From Butyrivibrio sp. INlla21 (GTDB lineage Bacteria; Bacillota; Clostridia; Lachnospirales; Lachnospiraceae), in assembly GCF_900116875.1 (NCBI RefSeq), contig NZ_FPCC01000011.1, positions 1 through 64,000 on the forward strand: a stretch of DNA of 64,000 nucleotides, written 5' to 3'. The position numbers and the translations under genes were made by a program. Positions 45,508 through 55,422 of this stretch are shown here, piece after piece (the stretch's first letter is position 1; each line of letters opens with the position of its first letter). The notes beneath the pieces were generated by a model. It worked only from the letters and a program-made list of their open reading frames with translations, ran no database searches and had not been told where the DNA came from.

Positions 45508-46449
45508 TCATCTCAGCTTCTCAGCGAGCTCACTTAACTTTCTAAGACGATGATTAACACCGGATTTACCGACAGGCGGCTCCAGATAACTTCCCAGTTC
45601 CAAAAGTGTTGCATCCGGATGCTCGAGCCTTACCTCTGCCATTTCTCTAAGGCTATCCTGTAGGTTGTCGAAACCGTAATGGTCTCTTATATACGTTATG
45701 TCCTCTATCTGCTTGGTGGCTGCATTAACCGTCTTGGTTATATTGGCAACCTCACAGTTGACTCTCCTGTTGATGGAATTCCTCATCTCCTTGACTATCC
45801 TGAGATTCTCAAGATTCATAAGGCTTACATGAGCTTCCATTATATTAAGAAGATCAACTATTCCCGAGCCCTCCTTAACATAGAGCACATAATACTTTTT
45901 GCGTTTAACTATGCGGGCCTCGATATCAAAGCTCTCGATCATCTCTTGTAACCGGATTGCCTGAGTCTCATGATCGCAGACAAACTCGAGATGATATCCT
46001 TTGTTGGGATCGCTTATGGAACCAAGACATAAAAAAGAATCTCTTATAAATGCTCTTTTACAACATGAGTTCTTGGTGACCATGGGGCTGATACCGTCTT
46101 GTAAGTCCTTAAGCTCTCCCTCGGGAGTAACGAGCTTAACTGCCTTGAGGCAAGCTTCAAGAACCGTTTCTTCAATCGGCACAGGCCTGTAAACACGCCC
46201 ATTTTCCTTGATATCAGCATCTTTCTCCAAAATGCTAGTTCCTATATTAAATGCTTTTCTTAATAATGTAAAGAACTTTCTGACTATCAGTTCATTGTCG
46301 GCCTGAAGGAACAGTTCCTTATGCCCGTCGCTGTCAGTTTTTATGTATCCGATGCCGGATATTATGGCCGCTATCTCAGCCAACTGACAGTGTCTTGAAT
46401 TCCCGATATGCCTGGCAAGTTCTTCTTTTACATCCGATGAAAAAGACAT
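45508..46449 (-). CDS. whiA: DNA-binding protein WhiA
   Basis: 313 residues. The N-terminal LAGLIDADG-like domains (about 1-200: FSSDVKEELARHI, CCKRAFIRDSFLCLGSISDPNKGYHLEF) are followed by a C-terminal helix-turn-helix (about 215-305: LRNSINRRVNCEVANITKTVNAA-type region, LGSYLEPPVGKSGVNHRLRKL). WhiA influences cell division and chromosome segregation in Firmicutes. It lies between rapZ and crh; the yvcK gene usually found between rapZ and whiA is absent here. Confidence 0.95.
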   Translation of the reverse strand: MSFSSDVKEELARHIGNSRHCQLAEIAAIISGIGYIKTDSDGHKELFLQADNELIVRKFFTLLRKAFNIGTSILEKDADIKENGRVYRPVPIEETVLEACLKAVKLVTPEGELKDLQDGISPMVTKNSCCKRAFIRDSFLCLGSISDPNKGYHLEFVCDHETQAIRLQEMIESFDIEARIVKRKKYYVLYVKEGSGIVDLLNIMEAHVSLMNLENLRIVKEMRNSINRRVNCEVANITKTVNAATKQIEDITYIRDHYGFDNLQDSLREMAEVRLEHPDATLLELGSYLEPPVGKSGVNHRLRKLSELAEKLR

Positions 46450-46504
46450 ATCTCACCTTGTTTCTCTCTATCAAAACCTTAGCATCGAAAAATTATAAGT
46501 CCGA

Positions 46505-47380
46505 TCACTTCGCGTGCTTGACATCTCTGTGCGCCAGCTTAAGTCCGAAGTTTCCGCCCGAAGCCTTGAGCCTGTCATAAAGCTCATTGGCAATGGTGAC
46601 GCTTCTGTGCTGACCGCCGGTACAACCTATTGCTACAACCAGCTGATACTTTCCTTCCTGAACATAACCCGGAATAAGGAAAGTAAGCATGTCCGTCAGC
46701 TTATCAAGGAACTCCCCGCATGCAGGAAAGCTCTTAACGTAATCCTGAACGGGCTTATCATTTCCCGTCTGTGGTTTGAGCTCATCTATATAGAAGGGAT
46801 TGGGTAAAAACCTTACATCAAAAACAAGATCGGCATCCGAAGGAATTCCATACTTAAAGCCAAATGAAAGAATCGTGACCATAAGCGAATTGTAGTCTTC
46901 GTTCTTTACGAAGATCCTGTCGAGCTCTTCTCTAAGCTCTCTAGTAAGAAGCTGGGAGGAATCGATAACGTAATCCGCACGCTTCTTGACCTCTGCAAGA
47001 ACCTCTCTCTCCTTGGCAATACCGTCTTCGATACGATTGCCCGTTGCATTTACATTCATTGGATGAACACGTCTTGTCTCTTTGTATCTCTTGATGAGCA
47101 CCTGGTCGCTAGCGTCCATGAAAAGAACTTCAACCGGGATTCCCCTTTCTTTAAGGGAATCGATCATTCCCGCAACCTGGTCAAATCTTTCACCGGCTCT
47201 TGCATCAATTCCAAGAACCGCCTTATCTATCTCATTCTCGGGAAGCGTTATAAGCTCCGCAAACTTCTCAATCAGAGAAACGGGAAGATTATCAACACAG
47301 TAGAATCCCGCATCCTCAAGCATATGTATCGCGGTAGCTTTTCCGCCGCCGCTCATTCCGGTTACAATAACGAACCTCAT
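46505..47380 (-). CDS. rapZ: RNase adapter RapZ (YvcJ), GTP/ATP-binding
   Basis: 291 residues. The Walker A motif is GMSGGGKAT, where the usual form is GMSGAGKS, so the residue after the Lys is Ala rather than Ser/Thr. YCVDNLPVSL, LFMDASDQVLIKRYKETRR, HPL-type VHPMN and the C-terminal IGCTGGQHRSVTIAN are all conserved. The protein binds nucleotides and, in other bacteria, RNA or UDP-GlcNAc signals. It precedes whiA by 55 bases in the conserved Firmicutes cluster. Confidence 0.94.
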   Translation of the reverse strand: MRFVIVTGMSGGGKATAIHMLEDAGFYCVDNLPVSLIEKFAELITLPENEIDKAVLGIDARAGERFDQVAGMIDSLKERGIPVEVLFMDASDQVLIKRYKETRRVHPMNVNATGNRIEDGIAKEREVLAEVKKRADYVIDSSQLLTRELREELDRIFVKNEDYNSLMVTILSFGFKYGIPSDADLVFDVRFLPNPFYIDELKPQTGNDKPVQDYVKSFPACGEFLDKLTDMLTFLIPGYVQEGKYQLVVAIGCTGGQHRSVTIANELYDRLKASGGNFGLKLAHRDVKHAK

Positions 47381-47436
47381 AAATTAGCCTTCCTTATATA
47401 TCTTTCAAACCAAAAACTATTAAAACATCAAAGTGC

Positions 47437-48360
47437 TCAGAACTCACCAAGCATTATTACTTCAGGCTCGAGCTCAACACCTGATTCTTTTTGCACTTTA
47501 TCTTTTACTTCAGTTATAAGTCTATATATATCGGACGAAGTCGCTCCGCCCTTGTTGATAACAAATCCGCAGTGCTTATCCGAAACCGCGGCGCCGCCGA
47601 CACTGTATCCGCGAAGCCCCGCATCCTCGATAAGCTTACCCGCAAAATATCCTTCGGGTCTTTTAAAAGTAGAACCTGCGCTTGGATATTCGAGCGGCTG
47701 CTTGTCCCTTCTTCTTGAAGCAAGCTCCGCCATCTTTGCGGTTATGGCTTCTTGGTCACCCTTTTCAAGCTGTAACGCAGCGGAAAGAACAACATATCCT
47801 CGTCCCTTTATCGCGCTGGTCCTGTATCCGAATTCCATGGTCGAATTATCAAGCACCATTATCTCGCCCGAAGGAGAAAGCACCGTAACCTCTTTGGTCA
47901 CCAGCTTCATCTCACCGTCATAGGCTCCCGCGTTCATGATCATCGCTCCGCCTATTGTTCCGGGAATCCCCGCAGCGAACTCAAAACCCGTAAGTGAATT
48001 ATCTCTGGCAAAAGAAGCTATGGCTGAATTAAGTGCTCCGGCTCCCGCCACGATCGTTGTGTCATCCTTGAGCGTAACCTCGGAAAACTTCCTAAGTGAA
48101 ATAACCGCTCCGTCAAAGCCCTTGTCCGACACAAGAATATTGCTTCCGTTTCCGAGGATAAAAAAGGCTGCGGAAATACGATCAAGTACTTCGATAACCT
48201 TTTTAAGCTGCTCGGTGTCAGCCGGACTTATAAATAAGCTCGCAGGCCCACCCGTTTTAAACGTTGTGTGCCTGCTCATATCTTCGTTCTCTATTACATT
48301 TTCGGATGAGACAATCTGTCTCATATACTCAACTACTTCTTTATTCAAAAAAACTTTCAC
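47437..48360 (-). CDS. murB: UDP-N-acetylenolpyruvoylglucosamine reductase
   Basis: 307 residues, type II MurB. The FAD-binding PCMH domain has TTFKTGGPAS, FFILGNGSNILVSDKGFDG and GIPGTIGGAMIMNAGAYDGEM. The C-terminal domain has YPSAGSTFKRPEGYFAGKLIEDAGLRG with the proton-donor Ser, and GFVINKGGATS. The enzyme completes UDP-MurNAc for peptidoglycan. The start at 48360 is a GTG with a poor ribosome binding site; an ATG twelve codons later is an alternative. It lies between the ROK kinase and rapZ. Confidence 0.95.
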   Translation of the reverse strand: MKVFLNKEVVEYMRQIVSSENVIENEDMSRHTTFKTGGPASLFISPADTEQLKKVIEVLDRISAAFFILGNGSNILVSDKGFDGAVISLRKFSEVTLKDDTTIVAGAGALNSAIASFARDNSLTGFEFAAGIPGTIGGAMIMNAGAYDGEMKLVTKEVTVLSPSGEIMVLDNSTMEFGYRTSAIKGRGYVVLSAALQLEKGDQEAITAKMAELASRRRDKQPLEYPSAGSTFKRPEGYFAGKLIEDAGLRGYSVGGAAVSDKHCGFVINKGGATSSDIYRLITEVKDKVQKESGVELEPEVIMLGEF

Positions 48361-48402
48361 CTCTATAAACGTCTGACTATAGCCTTTTCAGACCTCGCTC
48401 TA

Positions 48403-49338
48403 TCAATACAGAAGCATCTTAGCTGCGCCAAATACTCCCGCATCGTTTCCAAGCTTTGCAAGAGCAAACTTAGCATCTGCACAGCCTGAGAATACATACT
48501 TCTTGAAGCTTGGCATCAAAAGATCAAAGAGCATATCGCCGGCCTTGGAAACACCGCCGCCGATAACGATGATCTCAGGGTTAACAACAGTTGCAACCGC
48601 TGCGATACCTTTTCCGAGATAATAGCCGTATTTATCGGCACAGATCTTTGCGATCTTATCGCCGTTCTTTGCTGCATCGAAAATATCTTTACAAGCAAAG
48701 TCCTTGCCGCGAAGAACACTGTCATCGTCGTACTCCGCAAGAACTCTTTTTGCAATTCTTACTGCACCGGTTGCGCTCGCAAACTGCTCAAAGCAGCCGT
48801 GATTACCACATCCGCATGCATCGGGCTCATCATCTACAAGGTGAATGTGTCCGATCTCTCCGCCCGATCCTCTTGAACCTGTAAGGATCTTGCCTTCATT
48901 TATGATACCGCCGCCAACTCCGGTTCCGAGTGTTACAAGGAGCATGTTGGGATAACCCTGTCCGCCGCCCTTCCACTGCTCGCCGAGAGCCGCAACGTTA
49001 GCGTCGTTTCCTGCCTTAACGGGAAGCTTAAGTCTTGAATGAAGCTCATTAACAACATTCATCTTTTCCCAGCCAAGGTTAACCGCCTGATGGCAAACGC
49101 CGTCGACATTAACGGCACCGGGAACACCTACGCCCGCACCGATAACTTCAGAATCGTCGATGCCCTTTTCGTTCATCTTGGCTCTTATAGACTGCGCAAC
49201 ATCGGGAAGGATATTCTCTCCGTGATTCTCAGTTCTTGTGGGGATCTCCCAAACCTCGATCTTCTCGCCCGCCTCAGTGAGAAGTCCGATCTTAACCGTA
49301 GTTCCTCCGATGTCTACGCCAAATACATATCTGCTCAT
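48403..49338 (-). CDS. glk: ROK family glucokinase
   Basis: 311 residues. The phosphate-binding GVDIGGTTVKIGL at the N-terminus, NDANVAALGEQWKG, LVTLGTGVGGGII and the sugar/zinc region GGEIGHIHL with the ROK signature CGCGNHGCFEQ are all present. It phosphorylates glucose with ATP in the cytoplasm. There is no helix-turn-helix, so it is the enzyme rather than a ROK repressor. It lies between hprK and murB in the carbon-signalling operon. Confidence 0.93.
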   Translation of the reverse strand: MSRYVFGVDIGGTTVKIGLLTEAGEKIEVWEIPTRTENHGENILPDVAQSIRAKMNEKGIDDSEVIGAGVGVPGAVNVDGVCHQAVNLGWEKMNVVNELHSRLKLPVKAGNDANVAALGEQWKGGGQGYPNMLLVTLGTGVGGGIINEGKILTGSRGSGGEIGHIHLVDDEPDACGCGNHGCFEQFASATGAVRIAKRVLAEYDDDSVLRGKDFACKDIFDAAKNGDKIAKICADKYGYYLGKGIAAVATVVNPEIIVIGGGVSKAGDMLFDLLMPSFKKYVFSGCADAKFALAKLGNDAGVFGAAKMLLY

Positions 49339-49414
49339 TTTCTATAATTCTCCTCTATAAATATGATAACGAAGTCAAAAGAAATATTGCCTCCGATTAT
49401 TTCTGTCTTTCAGA

Positions 49415-50359
49415 TCAGTCGTCGTCTTCCTCTGATCTTCTCTTTGCAAGTGAATTCTGAACTCTGTTGTAGAGCTCCTGTGCCGCATTGTAACCCATTG
49501 CCTTCTGTCTGTGGTTAACCGCTGCGGACTCACAGATGACAGCAAGATTTCGTCCGGGACGAATCGGGATGCGATGGCACACGATCTTGTTTCCGAGGTA
49601 CTCTGTGTACTCTTCTTCAAGACCGAGTCTGTCGTACTCTTTATCTTTATCCCAGTCCTCAAGCTTGATAACAAGGTCGATCGTCTGGGTCTCTCTTACA
49701 CTCGATACACCGTAGAGGGTTTTAACGTCGATGATTCCGACACCTCTCATCTCGATGAAGTGCTTGGTTATATCGGGAGCCGAGCCGATAAGCGTCTCCT
49801 CACTTACTCTTCTAAGCTCAACAACATCATCGGATACAAGACGATGTCCTCTCTTGATAAGCTCTATTGCAGTCTCTGATTTACCAATTCCGCTCTCACC
49901 CGTGATAAGAACGCCGACACCGTAAACATCGACAAGAACGCCGTGGATTGAAATGCAGGGCGCAAGCTTAACATTGAGCCATCTGATGATCTCCGCCATA
50001 AATGCGGAAGTTGATTTCTTGGTCATAAGTACAGGAACTTTTTCCTGCAATGCGATCTTTATGAATATAGGATCCGGAATGAGCTCTCTGCAGAAAACAA
50101 CTCCCGGAATATCAAACGATAGAAACTCTTTGTACATTTTCTCTTTTTCATCGTCGGAAAAAGACTCCATGTACGTGTACTCAACGAATCCGATTACCTG
50201 AAGTCTGGTCGCTTCAAAGTGTTCAAAGTAACCTGCGAGCTGAAGTGCCGGTCTGTTGATATCAGGCTGGCTGATACGGATCTTCTTGATGTCCAGCTCG
50301 GGTGTCAGATTATCGAGCTTCATTTTCTCGATGATGGTTTTAAGACTAACGCTTGCCAT
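49415..50359 (-). CDS. hprK: HPr kinase/phosphorylase
   Basis: 314 residues. The Walker A motif GESGIGKSE is followed by the HPrK signature region (IEMRGVGIIDVKTLYGVSSVR) and the C-terminal IPIRPGRNLAVICESAAVNHRQKAMGYN. The enzyme phosphorylates and dephosphorylates Ser46 of HPr and Crh according to glycolytic state. A Crh-like target is encoded at the other end of the same operon. GGGAGG precedes the ATG. Confidence 0.96.
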   Translation of the reverse strand: MASVSLKTIIEKMKLDNLTPELDIKKIRISQPDINRPALQLAGYFEHFEATRLQVIGFVEYTYMESFSDDEKEKMYKEFLSFDIPGVVFCRELIPDPIFIKIALQEKVPVLMTKKSTSAFMAEIIRWLNVKLAPCISIHGVLVDVYGVGVLITGESGIGKSETAIELIKRGHRLVSDDVVELRRVSEETLIGSAPDITKHFIEMRGVGIIDVKTLYGVSSVRETQTIDLVIKLEDWDKDKEYDRLGLEEEYTEYLGNKIVCHRIPIRPGRNLAVICESAAVNHRQKAMGYNAAQELYNRVQNSLAKRRSEEDDD

Positions 50360-50421
50360 AAAGACCTCCCAATAAGCATTAACTATATACGGCTAAATAA
50401 TATCATAGAAACTATACTTCT

Positions 50422-52296
50422 TCAATTTGCTTCGCTGTGAAAAAAGCCATAGATGTCTGCCGCAACATTCTCGGGAATCTCGGGAACCGCAGAGAGTTCC
50501 TCGACAGTTGCGTTCTTGATATCTTCTATCGATCTGAAATGCTTCATCAGCGCTTTTCTTCTTGCCGGGCCTATGCCGGGAATGTTATCCAGAGAGCTCT
50601 TGACCTGCGACTTGCTGCGAAGGGATCTGTGATATTCTATCGCGAATCTGTGCGCTTCGTCCTGAATCCTGGTGATGAGCTTAAAGCCCTCGGACCTTGT
50701 ATCTATCGGCAGCTCTACATTATTAAAATATAGGCCTCTGGTTCTGTGATTGTCGTCTTTGACCATTCCGCATACGGGGATCTTGATTCCAAGTTCTTCA
50801 AGAACTTGCAAACAGATGTTGACCTGACCGCGTCCGCCGTCCATAAGTATAAGATCGGGAAACTTGGTAAAGCTTCCGTATTTCGCATCGATATCTCTTA
50901 CTTCAAGCTCTTGTCTTTCTTCGATTCCGTGAAGGAGACGCCTCGTAAGGACTTCGTGCATGCACGCGTAGTCATCGGGACCCGCGACAGTTTTTATCCT
51001 AAACTTTCTGTAGTCACTCTTTTTAGGTTTACCTTTTTCATATACGACCATTGAACCAACATTGGCAAAGCCACTGATATTCGAGATATCATAGGCTTCC
51101 ATTCGGTTAAGGCCTTTTATACCAAGGAGCTTTTCAATCTCTTTTACCGCTCCTATTGTTCTTCCTTCTTCGCGCTTGATGCGCTCTTTATCTTTACTTA
51201 AGACAAGCTGTGCGTTCTGCGCCGCAAGCTCCATGAGTTTTTCCTTCTGACCTCTTTCGGGGACGGTGATATATACCCTGCTGCCTTTTCTTGTCGAGAG
51301 CCATTTTTCAATGATCTCCATGTCTTCTATTGTCTCAGGAAGCATAAGGGTTCTGGGAATAAACGGTGTGCCCGCATAGAATTGTTTTACAAAATCCTGA
51401 AGGATCTCGGCCTGCGGATTTTCAGACACGTGTGTCATATAGAAATGCTCTCTGCCGATAAGCCTTCCGTCTCGCACAAAGAATACCTGAACTACCGCAT
51501 CTTTGTCATCCGATGCGATCGCGATGATATCTTTATCTTCCATAGAAGAGTCTGTCATTTTCTGCTTCTGCGCAACGACCCTGACGCTCGCAAGAAGATC
51601 TCTGTAGCGCGCCGCTGCCTCGAAATCGAGCTCGTCCGACGCATCCTGCATCTTCTGCTCAAGCTCTTTTATAATGACGCCGTAATTGCCGCCCAAGAAT
51701 TCAAGCGCTTTATCGACCCTTTCTCTGTACTGCTCTTTGGTGACTTCACCGGTGCAGGGGCCGCAGCACTGCTTCATATGATAATTAAGGCACGGTCTCT
51801 CTAGCCCGATATCTCTCGGAAGATTCCTATTGCAGGTCCTGAGTCCGTAGAGTTTGTTTATCAGATCGATAGTGTCTTTTACCGCTGCCGCGCTCGTGAA
51901 AGGGCCGAAGTATCTCGATCTGTCTTTTTTCATAAGTCTGGAAAAAAGAACTCTCGGATAATCCTCGGCTACCGTGACTTTAATGTAGGGGTATGTCTTA
52001 TCGTCTTTTAACAGGGTATTGTATCTTGGGCAGTGCTCCTTGATGAGATTGTTCTCGAGCACAAGTGCCTCAAGTTCGGAATCCGTGACAATGTATTCGA
52101 ATCTCGCGATCTGCTTGACCATCCTGTCGATCTGCGGTCCGCGACCTATATTTGAACGAAAATAAGACCTGACACGATTGTGCAGGTTTATCGCCTTGCC
52201 TACATACATGATGGTGTCGTTGGCATCATGCATGATGTAGACCCCGGGCTTGTTCGGGAGTTTTTTTAGTTCTTCTTTGACATCAAAGTTTGCCAT
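50422..52296 (-). CDS. uvrC: Excinuclease ABC subunit C
   Basis: 624 residues. The GIY-YIG nuclease domain (about 14-95: [33 protein letters not shown]) is followed by UVR motif (about 200-235), the RNase H-like domain ([12 protein letters not shown] ... [10 protein letters not shown]) and a C-terminal helix-hairpin-helix pair ([19 protein letters not shown]). It makes the dual incisions in nucleotide excision repair. Its start overlaps the upstream membrane-protein gene by 14 bases, suggesting coupling. Confidence 0.96.
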   Translation of the reverse strand: MANFDVKEELKKLPNKPGVYIMHDANDTIMYVGKAINLHNRVRSYFRSNIGRGPQIDRMVKQIARFEYIVTDSELEALVLENNLIKEHCPRYNTLLKDDKTYPYIKVTVAEDYPRVLFSRLMKKDRSRYFGPFTSAAAVKDTIDLINKLYGLRTCNRNLPRDIGLERPCLNYHMKQCCGPCTGEVTKEQYRERVDKALEFLGGNYGVIIKELEQKMQDASDELDFEAAARYRDLLASVRVVAQKQKMTDSSMEDKDIIAIASDDKDAVVQVFFVRDGRLIGREHFYMTHVSENPQAEILQDFVKQFYAGTPFIPRTLMLPETIEDMEIIEKWLSTRKGSRVYITVPERGQKEKLMELAAQNAQLVLSKDKERIKREEGRTIGAVKEIEKLLGIKGLNRMEAYDISNISGFANVGSMVVYEKGKPKKSDYRKFRIKTVAGPDDYACMHEVLTRRLLHGIEERQELEVRDIDAKYGSFTKFPDLILMDGGRGQVNICLQVLEELGIKIPVCGMVKDDNHRTRGLYFNNVELPIDTRSEGFKLITRIQDEAHRFAIEYHRSLRSKSQVKSSLDNIPGIGPARRKALMKHFRSIEDIKNATVEELSAVPEIPENVAADIYGFFHSEAN

Positions 52297-52753
52297 TATA
52301 ATACTTGCTTATGATCTCACGCTCGATAATGAAATCGGACTTGTTATCCGGCTCGGGCTCTGGATCCTTGATCTCTTCAAGTACCCTAGTAGCATACTCC
52401 TCAGCACTTTCAAGGGGCATAGTCTGCTCCAAGTATCTGAGGTCTTTACTATAAAGAAGGTAGTTCTCGTTCTTACCTTCAAAAAAGTTCTCTGCTTTTT
52501 TCCAAAGGCTCTCGGAAGTGCCCCATGTAACTACGGCTTTGCCGCTGCCTATATGGCCACTCTGCGCGCCCTGTTCCTGAGCTGCTCGTCTGATCTTCTC
52601 AGCACCTTTTCTTGCACTGCTGCCGCTAAGAACCATGATGTAGTGATACATTCCAAGCTTGAACCACATAAGAATGGCAAGCAAGAACATAACTACAGCT
52701 ATGATGGTTGAAACAGTCGCAACCATATTGAAATATTGAATATTTCCGTCCAT
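52283..52753 (-). CDS. Small membrane protein, unknown function
   Basis: 156 residues. One membrane helix (about 12-38) near the N-terminus is followed by a cytoplasmic, charged domain with [18 protein letters not shown] and [18 protein letters not shown] do not recognise the family. It sits between the Ser/Thr kinase and uvrC on the same strand, overlapping uvrC. Its Ser/Thr-rich soluble part could be a kinase substrate, but that is a guess. GGAGG precedes the ATG. Confidence 0.6.
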   Translation of the reverse strand: MDGNIQYFNMVATVSTIIAVVMFLLAILMWFKLGMYHYIMVLSGSSARKGAEKIRRAAQEQGAQSGHIGSGKAVVTWGTSESLWKKAENFFEGKNENYLLYSKDLRYLEQTMPLESAEEYATRVLEEIKDPEPEPDNKSDFIIEREIISKYYNGKL

Positions 52754-52791
52754 ATCAATCCTCCGTTATCCCGCAAAAGAGATAACTTCAA

Positions 52792-54477
52792 TCATTTGCC
52801 GACGTTGTCCAGCACTTCCAATGCCGAATCAACGATTCTCTGCGTCTCTTCCATTAAGTCTTTCTGCTTCTGCGTAAGCTCATAAGAGATAATAATATCT
52901 TTCTCAATATGAGTGTGAATAGCATAAAGCTCGTCTGTCATCTCCTGAAGCCCTACACCGTCTGCGTAGAACTTATTGGCATTATTATATACCTGGCTTG
53001 CAAGCTCTTTATAGATTACAAGAGCAGTTACTACATTGTCAGCCTTGGCAATATTACCGTCTGCTATAGCTACGAGATCGTTCCAGAAGTCCATGTAGCT
53101 AACTTCCTTATCGCCACTCTTAGACTCTTTTCCTATGATCGAATAGTACTGTGAGATCTTGCCAAGCCTTGTAGCTCTTTCCTGTCTGGACTTGGGAAGT
53201 CTTCTCTGACTTGTTGCAAGCTCAAACCACTTGGCAGCCATCTGCTTGTTGCCTGTATCATTATAATTGTAGAAATACGCAAGTCCATATTCATAAGCCA
53301 CTGCCGCATAAGCATCTTTATCCTGAGAAAGTTTTTTCTCTATGGTGCTGTTATCTACGGGAGTGATCATGATCTGTCTGATCAGCTCGTCTTCTTCCTT
53401 GGTCAAAACCTCATCTTTAAGGAAGACTTTATTAAGAAGATCGAGGTATCCGTCTTTATTGGTGGGCTGTACCATTATAGCTTTCGTGTACAAAGTGGTC
53501 GCGGTCAGTTCATCCTCTGCGGCATTAGCGGCAGCTTTATATTCGATGTAGCTTTCCTCCACTATGTTTTTAGCCCTGCTGTGTGAATCTATCGCTGTTA
53601 CTGTAGCAAGGAAACAAATAATAAGGACGGTAACAAAAAGAGAAACGCTGAGCTTAGCCTCTTTTCTGTAGCCCTTATCGAGCTCTAAATAGTTCTGAAG
53701 ATCGTACATTACTTCCGCGCAGGAGTTGTATCTGTCCTCGGGATTACTCTGTACGCATTTGTTTATGATGTACTCAAGTCCGGGTGAAAGCGCCGGATTC
53801 CAGTCTCTTATCGGCTTGAACTCGTACGGAGGCTCACTCGGGCTGTGTCCGGTAACAAGGTGATACAACGTCGCTCCAAGGCAGTAAATATCTGTTCTTG
53901 CGTCGGTCTGTCCCATTCCGCCGAACTGCTCGGGTGCCGCGTAATCACGGGTTCCAAGGTATGAAGTATCGCCGGTATTTTCTTCTTTATACTCACGTGC
54001 CGTACCAAAATCGATAAGTGTGATCGTTCCGTTGGGACGAAGCATAATATTGGACGGTTTAAGATCTCTGTATATGATCGCGGGTTCTCTTGTGTGAAGG
54101 TACTCGAGAACGTCACAGAGCTGGATTCCCCACTCTATTACGTACTCCTGAGGCTGTGGTCCGATGTAATCAAGCGCTCTCTCAAGAGTGTTGCCCTCGA
54201 TATAATCCATAACGATAAGGAAGCGACCATCCTCTTCGATAACGTCGACGATGCTCGGTAGATATGGATGAGAAAGAGTCTTCAAAAGCTCAGTCTCCGT
54301 TATAAGGCTCTGCTTGACAAGCTGGAAATTGGTCACGGCATCTTCCCTGACCTCTTTGATCGCCCACTGCTTGTTGGCACGCTCGTTCATCGCAAGATAA
54401 ACCGTGCTCATTCCGCCTTGGCCTATTACATTAAGTACCTTGTACTTCCCTCCGACAATGCTTCCTATTTCTAACAT
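52792..54477 (-). CDS. Membrane-anchored Ser/Thr protein kinase (PknB-like)
   Basis: 561 residues. The Hanks-type kinase domain (about 11-262) has the glycine loop GQGGMSTVY, the ATP Lys41 (AIKEV), the catalytic YRDLKPSN with Asp138, DFG at 156-158 and the activation segment GTRDYAAPEQF. One membrane helix (about 277-296) leads to an extracellular region of about 260 residues rich in helices, TPR-like, with no PASTA repeats, so it is not a muropeptide-sensing PrkC. Kinases of this type accompany T7SS/FHA loci in Clostridia. The cognate phosphatase gene lies 45 bases upstream. Confidence 0.9.
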   Translation of the reverse strand: MLEIGSIVGGKYKVLNVIGQGGMSTVYLAMNERANKQWAIKEVREDAVTNFQLVKQSLITETELLKTLSHPYLPSIVDVIEEDGRFLIVMDYIEGNTLERALDYIGPQPQEYVIEWGIQLCDVLEYLHTREPAIIYRDLKPSNIMLRPNGTITLIDFGTAREYKEENTGDTSYLGTRDYAAPEQFGGMGQTDARTDIYCLGATLYHLVTGHSPSEPPYEFKPIRDWNPALSPGLEYIINKCVQSNPEDRYNSCAEVMYDLQNYLELDKGYRKEAKLSVSLFVTVLIICFLATVTAIDSHSRAKNIVEESYIEYKAAANAAEDELTATTLYTKAIMVQPTNKDGYLDLLNKVFLKDEVLTKEEDELIRQIMITPVDNSTIEKKLSQDKDAYAAVAYEYGLAYFYNYNDTGNKQMAAKWFELATSQRRLPKSRQERATRLGKISQYYSIIGKESKSGDKEVSYMDFWNDLVAIADGNIAKADNVVTALVIYKELASQVYNNANKFYADGVGLQEMTDELYAIHTHIEKDIIISYELTQKQKDLMEETQRIVDSALEVLDNVGK

Positions 54478-54522
54478 AGCTGCTTCCTATCATTAATATC
54501 GCGTATTCGTCATAGCGCAATA

Positions 54523-55341
54523 CTAGTATGCGTAAATTTGTATGGCAGAAATGTTATCTTTCTCGCCTTTTGATTTAATAAGTTCCAAAATCTCGTCAAG
54601 TTTCTTTTGCATATCATCTTCTGTTACATCGGGCAAAATGTCAAGTCCATCTGTAAATTCTTCTTCGGTGAGTTTGCGCCAAAAACCGTCAGAGCACAGT
54701 ATTGCTGAGGTATTGGGGGCAACTTCTCCAAAAATAAATTGTGGCTTGACCGTCTCGGATGCACCGACGCATTGCAAAAGAACACTTCGCTGAGGGCTCT
54801 CCTCCGCTTCATCTCTTGTCATAACGCCCTTGTCTATGAGACTTTGGACAACGCTCTGATCATGAGTGATCTGCGTTTTCTCTTTGTCTTTTAACATATA
54901 TATACGTGAATCGCCGACATTGACGGCAATGAATTCATCGCCGATAAAAAGAATAGCGACAACGGTGGTTCCCAGTTTGGCTCCGTTTGCTCTTCCGAAC
55001 GCGCCCAGTCTCTTGTTGACGTCGTTAATAAGCTCTGTCCACTGGTACTGAATCTCCGCCCGGACATCCGCCTGTTCGCCTTCCGATTCATTGTCGAGCC
55101 GTTCTGTCTTGTTCTTTCCGGAAAGCGCCGCCGGGAGTCCCTTTTCAAACCATGTCGCGAAAGCCGCAACGAGATCCGAACTTGCAACCTCTCCCTGAGA
55201 CAGTCCGCCCATTCCGTCGCACAAAACGCCCATCAGAACCTTTCCGTATTGACTTGTTCCCGCCACCTTAACCATGATGGCGTCCTGATTGACCTGTTTC
55301 ACCAGGCCTTTGTCAGTGCAAAAGCACACTTTAAATTCCAT
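54523..55341 (-). CDS. PP2C-type Ser/Thr protein phosphatase
   Basis: 272 residues. The metal-binding motifs are NQDAIMV, GVLCDGMGGLSQGE, VNVGDSRIYML with THDQSVVQSL, and ILCSDGFW; EKDNISAIQI closes the domain. It is a soluble Mn2+/Mg2+-dependent phosphatase that would reverse the adjacent kinase. There is a charged insert (about 78-95). A strong promoter lies upstream. The gene starts the transcript that may run through the kinase, the membrane protein and uvrC into the hprK-crh operon. Confidence 0.92.
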   Translation of the reverse strand: MEFKVCFCTDKGLVKQVNQDAIMVKVAGTSQYGKVLMGVLCDGMGGLSQGEVASSDLVAAFATWFEKGLPAALSGKNKTERLDNESEGEQADVRAEIQYQWTELINDVNKRLGAFGRANGAKLGTTVVAILFIGDEFIAVNVGDSRIYMLKDKEKTQITHDQSVVQSLIDKGVMTRDEAEESPQRSVLLQCVGASETVKPQFIFGEVAPNTSAILCSDGFWRKLTEEEFTDGLDILPDVTEDDMQKKLDEILELIKSKGEKDNISAIQIYAY

Positions 55342-55381
55342 GTTGTCACCTAGATCATTATTAGCATAGCTATTGGATTAT

Positions 55382-55410
55382 ATTATATAAAACTTCATTG
55401 GGAGTATCAA
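55382..55410 (-). promoter_or_regulatory. Strong promoter of the phosphatase-kinase(-uvrC) transcript
   Basis: Minus-strand TTGATA (55410-55405) and TATAAT (55387-55382) have exactly 17 bp between them, about 40 bases before the PP2C start. No comparable terminator is visible from here to the crh end near 45031. Confidence 0.8.
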
Positions 55411-55422
55411 TTCTTTCTGCTT

